From J054 sp964613615 (GTDB lineage Bacteria; Pseudomonadota; Gammaproteobacteria; Steroidobacterales; GCA-2729495), in the NCBI GenBank assembly GCA_964613615.1, contig CAZTIB010000147.1, positions 1-64,000 on the forward strand: DNA of 64,000 nt. Reading direction: 5' to 3'. Positions within the stretch are counted from its first letter, which is position 1; each line of letters opens with the position of its first letter. Positions 36,138 to 43,842 of this stretch are shown piece after piece. Under the pieces are notes generated by a model. It searched no databases and was not told the origin of the DNA. It was given only the letters and a program-made list of their open reading frames with translations. The translations under genes and the position numbers were made by a program.

Positions 36138-37634
36138 ATGGCTGAATCCAAAGAGATTTCTGACAGCCCCTCCGAGGCTGCTGACAAACTGACCAAGACG
36201 GAATTCAAGGCCCGGATCACGGATCTGCGCGTTGAGCTGGTCAACGCCCAGTTCGTACTCAGGGAAGCCGGTTTCAGCGCGATCGTTTTGCTGGCCGGGC
36301 CCGACCGGATCGGGGGCGAGCAGGTCGTCGACCGGCTGCACGAGTGGATGGACGGCCGCCACCTGGATACCTGGTTCGCCAGCATCCCGACCGAAGAAGA
36401 GCGCACCCGGCCCCGCTTCTGGCGCTTCTGGCGTTCCATGCCCCCGGACGGCCGCATCGGGATCTTCGTCGGCGCCTGGATCACCCAGGTCATCGGCGAA
36501 ATGCTGCGGGGAGAGATCGACACCGCCGAGGTAGACCGCCGCACCCGGCACTTCAACTCGCTGGACCGGATGCTGACCGACGACGGCACTGTCGTCCTGA
36601 AGCTCTGGCTGGACCTGCCGCGGAAGGCAATGAAAAAACGCCTGAAAAACGTGCAGAGTAATCACGCAATCTACGTCGAAGATCTCGACTACGTCATCCT
36701 GAAACACTACGACTCGGCGCAACCCGTCATCGAGAAGCTACTCGAGACCTCGGGCGAGGTGCTGCCGTGGATCGTTCTGGACGGCAGCGATGAGCGGGCC
36801 CGTGATCTGGCTGTTGCTGAAACCCTGTTACAAGCCCTGCAGCAACGCTTCGACAATCCACCGCGGCCACCGATGCCGGCGGTGCTCGCCACCAGGCGCG
36901 ACTATCTCGCCGAAGTTGACCTCACTAAAACCCTCGACTACGACAAGTACCGCAAAGAGCTTGAAGCACTGCAGCTGCGCCTGCACCAGCTGTCACTGCA
37001 GGCACGGGAGCAGGGACAGGGTGTGGCGATGGCCTTCGAAGGCTGGGACGCAGCCGGCAAAGGTGGCGTAATCCGGCGCATCACCCATGCGGTGTCGGCC
37101 CGCGACTGCAAGGTAATCCCGGTGGCGGCGCCCACGGACGAGGAACTGGCCCACCATTACCTGTGGCGCTTCTGGCGCCGGCTACCCCGCAACGGGCACA
37201 TGCGCATCTTCGACCGCACCTGGTACGGCCGCGTGCTGGTGGAGCGCGTGGAGCGGCTGGCCCGACCAGACGAGTGGCAGCGAGCCTATGCGGAGATCAA
37301 CGACTTCGAGGCGCAAGTCATCGAACACGGACAACTTGTGCTCAAGTTCTGGCTGCACATCGATCCCGACGAGCAGCTCCGGCGATTCAAGGCGCGGGAG
37401 AAGACCGCCTACAAAAAATACAAGATCACCGACGAGGATTTTCGCAACCGCGAAAAGTGGCCGGCCTATGTGTCGGCCGTGAACGACATGGTTGGACAGA
37501 CGTCCACCGACGATGCGCCCTGGCACCTGGTAGCCGCGAACGACAAGCGCTCGGCGCGCGTGGAAGTGCTGACTATCTTGTGTGATGCCTTAGAGAAGGC
37601 GATGAAGAAGGGCAAGAAGAAAAAAGAAGCCTGA
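36138..37634 (+). CDS. Two-domain polyphosphate kinase 2 (probable polyphosphate:AMP phosphotransferase)
   Basis: The ATG at 36138 gives 498 residues forming two fused PPK2 domains. The C-terminal domain has an intact Walker A (G302-WDAAG-K308-GG), the RFWRRLPRNGHMRIFDRTWYGRV lid/Walker B region and KFWLHID. The N-terminal domain keeps the RFWRSMPPDGRIGIF and LKLWLDL equivalents, but its P-loop reads AGPDRIGGEQ with no lysine. Two-domain class II PPK2 enzymes phosphorylate AMP to ADP using polyphosphate, with only the C-domain active. The C-terminus is lysine-rich. Confidence 0.9.
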   Translation: MAESKEISDSPSEAADKLTKTEFKARITDLRVELVNAQFVLREAGFSAIVLLAGPDRIGGEQVVDRLHEWMDGRHLDTWFASIPTEEERTRPRFWRFWRSMPPDGRIGIFVGAWITQVIGEMLRGEIDTAEVDRRTRHFNSLDRMLTDDGTVVLKLWLDLPRKAMKKRLKNVQSNHAIYVEDLDYVILKHYDSAQPVIEKLLETSGEVLPWIVLDGSDERARDLAVAETLLQALQQRFDNPPRPPMPAVLATRRDYLAEVDLTKTLDYDKYRKELEALQLRLHQLSLQAREQGQGVAMAFEGWDAAGKGGVIRRITHAVSARDCKVIPVAAPTDEELAHHYLWRFWRRLPRNGHMRIFDRTWYGRVLVERVERLARPDEWQRAYAEINDFEAQVIEHGQLVLKFWLHIDPDEQLRRFKAREKTAYKKYKITDEDFRNREKWPAYVSAVNDMVGQTSTDDAPWHLVAANDKRSARVEVLTILCDALEKAMKKGKKKKEA

Positions 37635-37765
37635 GGGCTGGCGTCCGGCACTACATCAGGCTCGAAGTCCAGGCTGCGCGCCGCCGGGGCAAAGCGCCGC
37701 TCCAGGTGCTGATAGTCGGGGTGAGAGAACAGCACGGGCTGGTTGCCCAGCGCAGCGGGCAATGG

Positions 37766-38350
37766 TTACAAAAGCGTTTTGATGTTGCTGGCGATATCGC
37801 GGCTGAAGGCGTCCACCGTTTCGTTCAGCGCGATAACGATGGCGCCCGGATCTTTCGCGGGGGTTGCCTGGGCGGTGTACCGAGTGCGCCGCTGTGTCAG
37901 CAAAGTGTTCGCTTCCGCATCCTGCACACCCCACTGCACTTCGAGCACGGCCTCACCCGACTGGTTTGCATCGAAGCGGATGACCCGGCCAATTAGCCGG
38001 TAGTCCGTGCGGACTCTTGAACTGTAAGGAAAAGCCACCACGACAACGGAGTCCAGCAGTTGATCCACGTTGGCGGTCACGATGCGCGGCAGCGCAACGT
38101 CCAGGGGCTCAGCCCAGCGGTTGAATTCGTCGACTATCACCTTGCTGCCAGCCGCCTGTGTGACGAGCTGCGGCCGATCGAGATAGCCCGGCATCTGCAG
38201 GGGGCCGATACCGAGCATCTTGGCGTCGGCAGGATCCGAGATGGCGCTGCCGGAAATGGGCTGCAGCCGGTAGTAGTCCACCGGCGGCGACGAGCCGCAG
38301 CTGGTGACCAACAACACGATCAAGACCCAAAGACCGCTTTTGATCATCAT
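37766..38350 (-). CDS. PqiC-like ABC transport auxiliary lipoprotein
   Basis: The 194-residue protein has a lipoprotein signal with lipobox VTSC near residue 18 and a domain of the ABC-type transport auxiliary family (YYRLQP, LGIGPLQMPGYLDRPQLV, FNRWAEPLDVALPR). PqiC is the outer-membrane-linked partner of MCE protein PqiB. It is the last gene of the MCE operon, starting nine bases after the MCE gene stop. Confidence 0.88.
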   Translation of the reverse strand: MMIKSGLWVLIVLLVTSCGSSPPVDYYRLQPISGSAISDPADAKMLGIGPLQMPGYLDRPQLVTQAAGSKVIVDEFNRWAEPLDVALPRIVTANVDQLLDSVVVVAFPYSSRVRTDYRLIGRVIRFDANQSGEAVLEVQWGVQDAEANTLLTQRRTRYTAQATPAKDPGAIVIALNETVDAFSRDIASNIKTLL

Positions 38351-38359
38351 CTGGTACTC

Positions 38360-39355
38360 CTAGCGCTCGCGTTTACCGCGAAGCAGCGCTTCGGGATTCT
38401 TCTGCAGGTAATCCGTCAATCCGCGCAACGAGCGCGCGGCGTCGCTGACCTCGCGCAGTGCCGTTGTGAGCTGAAATTCGAACCCGGTATCGCCCCCGAT
38501 CTGCCGGTCGAGATTTTCCAGAGTCGATTGCGCCGCTGTCAAGGCACCGTCCAGCTTCTTGACGGCCGACTTCAGTTCCGTGGCTACCGGCCCAATCTCG
38601 GCGTCGAGGTCTGTTGCCAGCTGGGCGAAATTCTCCGCAGCGCTGCTGACATCCGCGAGGGTCACCTGCAGGTTGGCGCTAAGCTGCTGGGTACTGTCGC
38701 TGTTTACAAACCGATTCGCGCCGGCCAGTGCATCGCGCACGTCCTGATTGTTCGCCAGTTCGTTGAACCCTCCCAGCGTTTCCTGAATATTTTTCTGCAG
38801 CCGGTCGAAGTCAATTCTGGAAACGAAAATTTGAAACTTCTCGACAATCGCTGCGACGGTTGACGGGACAGTCGGAATCTCTGTATCGCGTTCCGTGACA
38901 AGGGCACGGAGAACGGGCTTCGTGTCCGGCAAAAAATCGAGTTCGACAACAAGCTGGCCGGTGACAAAGCTCTCCACGCCGAGTCGCGCGCGCAGGCCGG
39001 CATCGACGAGCCGTTCGCCGCTGATCATCTCCGCCGCATCTTCGGACAATGGCTGATCGTCCCGGTAGAGCCGCCAGACGCCCGGCGTTAACTCCAGGGT
39101 CGTGCGAACCATCGGTTGCAGCGTATCGACCTCGCCCATCAGCTGGATGTCGCTGACAAAGCCAATACGCACCCCCCGGAACAGCACGTTTGAGCCCACG
39201 CGCAGGCCTTTCACCGAGCCTTCGAAATAGGCGACGGCATTGGACTTGCGGGCAAACAACTGCGCGCCGCCGAACAGCGACACGCCGATGGCCAGCAGCA
39301 AGACGGCCCCCACCACGAAGGCACCGATCAATGTTGGATTCGATTTCTTGCTCAT
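38360..39355 (-). CDS. MCE-domain (MlaD-like) protein
   Basis: The 331-residue product has one N-terminal transmembrane segment (about 9-30), a single MCE domain (KSNAVAYFEGSVKGLRVGSNVLFRGVRIGFV) and a long alpha-helical C-terminal part from about residue 170 to 320. MCE proteins form periplasmic rings or tubes that carry lipids between membranes. It is longer than E. coli MlaD (183 residues), consistent with the extended-helix type. The ATG overlaps the ATPase gene stop by four bases. Confidence 0.92.
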   Translation of the reverse strand: MSKKSNPTLIGAFVVGAVLLLAIGVSLFGGAQLFARKSNAVAYFEGSVKGLRVGSNVLFRGVRIGFVSDIQLMGEVDTLQPMVRTTLELTPGVWRLYRDDQPLSEDAAEMISGERLVDAGLRARLGVESFVTGQLVVELDFLPDTKPVLRALVTERDTEIPTVPSTVAAIVEKFQIFVSRIDFDRLQKNIQETLGGFNELANNQDVRDALAGANRFVNSDSTQQLSANLQVTLADVSSAAENFAQLATDLDAEIGPVATELKSAVKKLDGALTAAQSTLENLDRQIGGDTGFEFQLTTALREVSDAARSLRGLTDYLQKNPEALLRGKRER

Positions 39356-40128
39356 GCGACGTTTGCCTCCGTCGGCGCCGTGCCCCGCAGCAGGAAATTG
39401 CGCACCTCGTAGTTCGGGCTATGGTCGCGGAGCGCCTTCGGATTGCCGGTGGCGAGCTGCGTCTTGGTGACCGGGTCCAGGAACACGCAATTGTCGCCAA
39501 TCGCGAAAATGCTCTCCAGCTCATGGGTCACTACCACCACCGTCGTGCCCAGGGAATCGCGCAGCTCCAGGATCAGGTCGTCGAGCAATTTCGCGCTGAT
39601 GGGGTCCAGTCCGGCGGACGGCTCGTCGAAGAACAGGATGTCCGGATCCATTGCCATGCCCCTGGCCAGCCCGGCACGCTTTGCCATGCCGCCGGAGATT
39701 TCGCTGGGGTAGAAATCCTCGAAGCCGGCCAGGCCCACCAGCGACAGCTTATAAGAGGCCACCTCGCGGATCTCCGCATCCGAGAGGTCCGTGTACTGTT
39801 TCAGCGCGAGCCCGATATTCTCGGCCAGCGTCATGGAGCTCCACAGCGCCCCGGACTGGAACAAGGTACCGAACTTGCGCTTCATCTGCGTCTGTTCCGG
39901 TTCGGGGCTTGCCCAGTAGGCTTTGCCGTCATAGTAGATGTCACCGACTTTCGGGCTCTTCAGGCCGATCATGATTTTCAGCAGCGTGCTCTTGCCACAA
40001 CCGCTGCCGCCCATGATGATGAAAACCTCACCGCGCTGGATCTCGAAGTTCAGGTTCTGCTGAATCAGGAAATCCCCGTAGGCCATGGTCAGGTCTTTGG
40101 CAACGATATGTGGATCCGCGTCAGCCAT
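39352..40128 (-). CDS. MlaF-like ABC transporter ATP-binding protein
   Basis: The 258-residue ATPase has Walker A GGSGCGKSTLLK, the Q-loop region, an ISGGMAKRAGLARG signature and Walker B DILFFDEPSAGLDP followed by THELESIF. These match the MlaF subgroup of lipid-transport ABC systems. It starts one base after the permease stop and overlaps the MCE gene by four bases, so the operon is tightly coupled. Confidence 0.94.
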   Translation of the reverse strand: MADADPHIVAKDLTMAYGDFLIQQNLNFEIQRGEVFIIMGGSGCGKSTLLKIMIGLKSPKVGDIYYDGKAYWASPEPEQTQMKRKFGTLFQSGALWSSMTLAENIGLALKQYTDLSDAEIREVASYKLSLVGLAGFEDFYPSEISGGMAKRAGLARGMAMDPDILFFDEPSAGLDPISAKLLDDLILELRDSLGTTVVVVTHELESIFAIGDNCVFLDPVTKTQLATGNPKALRDHSPNYEVRNFLLRGTAPTEANVA

Positions 40129-40129
40129 C

Positions 40130-41260
40130 TTAAATTCCGAGATTGATGTAGATGATCGTCAGCACCGACGCGCTGACCACGATCAGCACGATACCCCTGA
40201 CCACCGCCTGGGTCGTGCACTGACCGACGGCCATCGCGCTGCTGCCGCAGGCCATGCCCTGCTGGCAGCCGGCCAGCGCCACCAGGATGCCGTATATCAG
40301 CGCCTTGAACAGCCCGCCGAACAAACTGTTCAGCCCGACCGCGCTGATGGTCTGCTGCACGTACTGCACCAGGCTCACGTCGAGCATGACCAGGCCAACA
40401 ACCATCCCGCCGAGGATCCCCATCAGGCTGGCATACAGCGCCAGCAGCGGCAGCATCAGGATCAGCGCGATGACCCGCGGGGTCACCAGGAAATCCATCG
40501 GGTTGATCCCCAATGTGGACAACGCATCCACTTCCTCGTTGACCTTCATCGTGCCAATCTGGGCCGCGTAGGCCGCCCCGGTGCGTCCGGCCATGATGAT
40601 CCCGGTCATGATCGCGGACATTTCCCGCACCATGGCCAGCGCTACCAGGTTCGCGGTGAAGATGCCCGCCCCGAACAGGTTCAATTGCATCACGCCGACG
40701 AAGGCGAAGATCGCGCCGATCAGGAAGCTGATCAGGCTAACGATCGGGAACGCATCAGCGCCGGCCTCCTGGATGTGCAGGAATACGTCGGAACGCAGGT
40801 AGGTCGCTTTACCCCGCAGGTAACGGCCCACGGACAGCACCAGCTCGCCGGTAAAGGCCAGCAGCTCGCGGCCGCCTTCCAGCACCTCGAGGGTCCCCTC
40901 GCCCACCTGCTGAAGCAGCGACTTGCATTCTTCGCTGCGGCGCGCACCTTCGCGCTCCTTCACCGCGAAGGCCAGGTCGATCAGCTTGCGAGCGCCTTCG
41001 GGCAAGCCTGAGGCGTCCACCTGAACGCTGTTGGCTTCTGCGCTCTTGTGGATGTGTATCAGGGTGGTGACCAGCCCGGTATCCCAGTCGCCGAGGGCCC
41101 CGGTGTCGAAGGCGAGGCTGGTCGGCTTCGGCGCCTGGCGCAGCCGGTCCAGCACCGGGTCCGCCCCGGGCAGGCCGTGGCCCAGCAGCCAGTCGCCAGC
41201 CAGCGCGACACGCAGCGTCCCGGCCGCGGAATCGTCGGCAGCGAGTGTGGCTGAACTCAT
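40130..41260 (-). CDS. MlaE-like permease with fused N-terminal STAS domain
   Basis: The 376-residue protein has an N-terminal STAS-like domain (about 15-105; LAFDTGALGDWDTGLVTTLIHIHK) fused to the MlaE permease domain (about 150-370; GRTGAAYAAQIGTMKVNEEVDALSTLGINPMDFLV and CQQGMACGSSAMAVGQCTTQAVV). In E. coli the STAS partner is the separate MlaB, so here the two are one polypeptide. It is the first gene of a four-gene operon. Confidence 0.93.
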   Translation of the reverse strand: MSSATLAADDSAAGTLRVALAGDWLLGHGLPGADPVLDRLRQAPKPTSLAFDTGALGDWDTGLVTTLIHIHKSAEANSVQVDASGLPEGARKLIDLAFAVKEREGARRSEECKSLLQQVGEGTLEVLEGGRELLAFTGELVLSVGRYLRGKATYLRSDVFLHIQEAGADAFPIVSLISFLIGAIFAFVGVMQLNLFGAGIFTANLVALAMVREMSAIMTGIIMAGRTGAAYAAQIGTMKVNEEVDALSTLGINPMDFLVTPRVIALILMLPLLALYASLMGILGGMVVGLVMLDVSLVQYVQQTISAVGLNSLFGGLFKALIYGILVALAGCQQGMACGSSAMAVGQCTTQAVVRGIVLIVVSASVLTIIYINLGI

Positions 41261-41399
41261 GCTGGAACCCGGTTAACGCTTATGATTGTTGACCCCATTT
41301 TTGCTGGTCCAGGCTGTGGGAACGTTAGCACAAGCCCTTGGTATCACGCGAATTTAGCTCCCGTCGCAGCGCCGGCTTCCGTGCGGGAATCAGCCGTAG

Positions 41400-41428
41400 T
41401 TGAGCCCTCGTCGCTCACCGTCTACAGT
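41400..41428 (+). promoter_or_regulatory. Possible promoter for the glycine-zipper protein
   Basis: TTGAGC (41400-41405) and TACAGT (41423-41428) are 17 bases apart, and the start codon is 42 bases further on. It lies in the 210-base gap between the divergent MlaE-like operon and the plus-strand genes. Confidence 0.35.
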
Positions 41429-41470
41429 TCGGCTACAACACAAACTTTCCGCGACCTGATGGAGAGAATC

Positions 41471-41959
41471 ATGATCTTCCGACTACTATTTATCGCCGCC
41501 GCCATGTTATTGACGCTGGGCACAGCCCATGCGCAGCAAGCCGGCGACGTGTTTGTCTTCCCTAACGACGGCCAGGACCAGGACCAGCAAGACCTGGATA
41601 CCGTGCAGTGCCAGCGCTGGGCACGCGAGAACACGGGTTTCGATCCCTCACAGCGGCCCACGGCCTCGTCTGCACCACCACCTGACGAATCGTCCTCCAC
41701 GGGTGGTGGCGCCGCCCGCGGTGCCCTGCTTGGTGCAGCAGCGGGTGCAATTATCGGCGGCAGCAGCTCGGACGTCGGCGTCGGCGCCGCGGCCGGCGGT
41801 TTGTTAGGCGGCGCGCGCAGCAATCGGCGCAACCGCGAGAGCGATGCCCGCCAGGAGCAGTGGGAACAGCAGCAGATGGCGGAATACAACCGCAACCGCT
41901 CCAACTGGAACCGCGCCTTTGCGGCCTGCATGGAAGGCCGCGGATATACCGTCCGCTAA
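41471..41959 (+). CDS. Exported glycine-zipper (YMGG-like) protein
   Basis: The ATG at 41471 is preceded by GGAGAG four bases upstream. The 162-residue product has a signal peptide ending AHAQ. A Gln/Asp-rich part follows, then a Gly/Ala-rich glycine-zipper membrane segment (GGGAARGALLGAAAGAIIGG ending GGLLGG), and a basic, Asn/Gln-rich tail ending ACMEGRGYTVR. Such proteins are usually in the envelope. The function is unknown. It is followed 18 bases later by another exported protein gene. Confidence 0.8.
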   Translation: MIFRLLFIAAAMLLTLGTAHAQQAGDVFVFPNDGQDQDQQDLDTVQCQRWARENTGFDPSQRPTASSAPPPDESSSTGGGAARGALLGAAAGAIIGGSSSDVGVGAAAGGLLGGARSNRRNRESDARQEQWEQQQMAEYNRNRSNWNRAFAACMEGRGYTVR

Positions 41960-41977
41960 CAATCAGGAGAACCCAGG

Positions 41978-42385
41978 ATGCGTTACCTACTCATCGCCGC
42001 AACGGCCGCTGCCGGCCTTGCCAGCGGATCGGTCTATGCCTTCGATACGGACAAGATCATCCTCTGCGCCACCACCGAAGTGCAGGACTGCCTGGCCACC
42101 CAGGGCTGCGAACAGGTGCAGCCGGAAGATGTGAGTGTCCCGACTTTCATGCGCCTGAATCTGAAAAAAAATCGCATCGAAGTCGGTGATCAGAGCGCGG
42201 ACATCGAGCGCATTGAGGAAGTGGAAAACAGGCTCATCATGCAGGGCGCCGAGGACGGCTCCGAGAACCGGCCCGATGGCGTCGGCTGGACGCTTTCCGT
42301 CAGCAAGGACACCGGCCGCTTCGTCGCCACGCTGGCTACGGAACAGGCTGGCCTCGTGCTTTTCGGAGCCTGCACCGAAATCTGA
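41978..42385 (+). CDS. Exported protein of unknown function
   Basis: The 135-residue product begins with a signal peptide (MRYLLIAATAAAGLASGSVYA) and AGGAGA lies upstream. The mature part has four cysteines (ILCAT, QDCLA, QGCEQ, FGACT). Short charged beta-strand-like segments follow (LKKNRIEVGD). No family is recognised. It shares a transcript with the glycine-zipper gene and ends at a strong terminator. Confidence 0.75.
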   Translation: MRYLLIAATAAAGLASGSVYAFDTDKIILCATTEVQDCLATQGCEQVQPEDVSVPTFMRLNLKKNRIEVGDQSADIERIEEVENRLIMQGAEDGSENRPDGVGWTLSVSKDTGRFVATLATEQAGLVLFGACTEI

Positions 42386-42405
42386 GCGGCCTCACAACGC
42401 CAAAC

Positions 42406-42435
42406 AAAAAGGGCGGCCCACGGCCGCCCTTTTTT
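42406..42435. terminator. Bidirectional rho-independent terminator
   Basis: An 8-bp G+C stem (42411-42418 with 42422-42429) with a CAC loop is flanked by five A residues on the left and six T residues on the right. It can therefore end transcripts from both the exported-protein gene and the convergent CbiX-like gene. Confidence 0.88.
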
Positions 42436-42451
42436 GGCTGACAAACAATTG

Positions 42452-43618
42452 TTAGTTCAAGGCAGCGGACGACGGCGCCTCGTTGCGCTCCAGCTGGTAG
42501 CGCACTTCTTCGCCCATCCACTTCATGAAGTTGTCGTGGCCCACGATGCCGTTCTTGTTGAATTTGTAGTCCAGCCCCTTCAGGTCATCGCGCAACTTCG
42601 CCTGGATCGTGCGGGTACCGATCAAGTTCGTGACGATCAGTACCTGCTTGCCGTCAGCCACTGCCTCTTCGACCATCAACCGCAACTTCGCAACATTGCG
42701 GTCACGGATCTCCTTCGGTGCGTCGTCCTGCAGGGTGATGGCCTGCACATCGGCAAAATCACCGTCCTCGCGCACTATCTTCGCCAGGTTGCCGAGTTCA
42801 GCGAGTACCTTTTGATTGTCTTCCTCGAAGCCGGGGCCGTGGGCTGCGATGATCACGACTTCCTTCTCGGGGTCATCGCTGATATCCATCGCGTGATCGA
42901 GCAGGATTTCTGCGATCAGTGGATCGTCTCCCGGGGGGTCAGCAATCAGTATCTGGGCATCGGTTTCGACTTGAGCGACGCTCGCATACGAGGGCTCAGG
43001 GTACTCGCCAAAAATGTATTCCCACTGCCGCATCATCGTGTTGTGGCGCGTGGACACGATCGGCACGACCACGATAGTTTTCACGCCGGCGGCCTCGAGA
43101 TCCTTCACGCCCCACTGAATGTGGTCGGACATCATCATGCTCATGCCTGCGGCCATCGCCGTCGGAAAAATATTGGTCATCGGCTGCATATCTTTCTTGA
43201 AGGCCGCGTCACCGCGTTCCCGGAAACCATGCATCAGCAGTAACAGGCCCTGATCGCCCTGCACATTGGCCTCGCTGAGGTACCACTCGTAGTTCGAGCC
43301 CATCATCTCCATGCTGAGATTGATTTCGGCATCGCTGTAGGGGGCGAACAGAGGCACGTTCTGGCGTAGCTCGTTGGCAATTTCCGGCGTCACGTTGTGC
43401 TTCATGCCATACAGGCGGCGGCCTTTCTCGTCACGCTGCTCACCCATGGACATCATGCTCTGGCCCGAATGGTCCATTTTCGAATGGTCCATCTGGGAAT
43501 GATCCATAGCCTCACCGCCCGAGTGCGCACCGGCCAACGCCCCGTGGGCAACCAGGCTCAGCGCGGCTGCCACGGCCAGTCCCGACAGCCCGCGGCAAGA
43601 AAACCTGTTATCCATCAT
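42452..43618 (-). CDS. Secreted CbiX/CbiK-like protein with MDHSxM metal-binding-type N-terminus, paralogue 2
   Basis: The ATG at 43618 (MMDNRF) has GGAG seven bases upstream and gives 388 residues. After a signal peptide (to about ALAG-AHS) comes a Met/His-rich stretch with three copies of MDHS (residues 38-52) and MMSMG, as in periplasmic copper proteins such as CopA/PcoA. Two chelatase-like halves follow with LLLMH130GFRERGD and IIAAH260GPGFEEDN. The same architecture and motif context occur in paralogue 1 (21247-22266). Cytosolic CbiX loads cobalt into sirohydrochlorin; a periplasmic metal-binding role is inferred here. Confidence 0.75.
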   Translation of the reverse strand: MMDNRFSCRGLSGLAVAAALSLVAHGALAGAHSGGEAMDHSQMDHSKMDHSGQSMMSMGEQRDEKGRRLYGMKHNVTPEIANELRQNVPLFAPYSDAEINLSMEMMGSNYEWYLSEANVQGDQGLLLLMHGFRERGDAAFKKDMQPMTNIFPTAMAAGMSMMMSDHIQWGVKDLEAAGVKTIVVVPIVSTRHNTMMRQWEYIFGEYPEPSYASVAQVETDAQILIADPPGDDPLIAEILLDHAMDISDDPEKEVVIIAAHGPGFEEDNQKVLAELGNLAKIVREDGDFADVQAITLQDDAPKEIRDRNVAKLRLMVEEAVADGKQVLIVTNLIGTRTIQAKLRDDLKGLDYKFNKNGIVGHDNFMKWMGEEVRYQLERNEAPSSAALN

Positions 43619-43695
43619 CTGCAAACTCCAAAGCCTGTCGCAGCCGGACGGCCGCCTAACGCGTTGATCTTACACAGAGTACGCATCAGTGCGGG

Positions 43696-43716
43696 CCAAC
43701 AAGTGTCAACAGTTGG
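43696..43716 (-). promoter_or_regulatory. Imperfect dyad with embedded TTGACA upstream of CbiX-like paralogue 2
   Basis: CCAAC and GTTGG arms, 11 bases apart, flank a TTGACA on the minus strand, about 85 bases before the CbiX-like gene start. No good -10 is seen at 17 bases. Long-spacer promoters with an operator between or over the hexamers are typical of metal-responsive MerR-type control, but no regulator gene is nearby, so this is only suggestive. Confidence 0.25.
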
Positions 43717-43842
43717 TAAACGGCAGGGCCAATGTGACCGGCCCGCCACCCGGTGTCGCGTCGGCGGCCGGCGGCGAGCCGCATGTGACGGCGCCTTGCC
43801 AACGCGGCTACCATGCCTGCCGGTTGGAGACTGGAAGACTCG

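Noticed and set aside
37635..37765. Gap after the PPK2 gene, checked for a small gene or terminator
   Set aside because: The minus-strand frames that cross it overlap the PqiC-like gene and PPK2 and have no start or domain support; no hairpin with T run was found.
21247..43618. The two CbiX-like genes as part of a cobalamin cluster
   Set aside because: No other cob/cbi gene is near either of them, and both products carry signal peptides.
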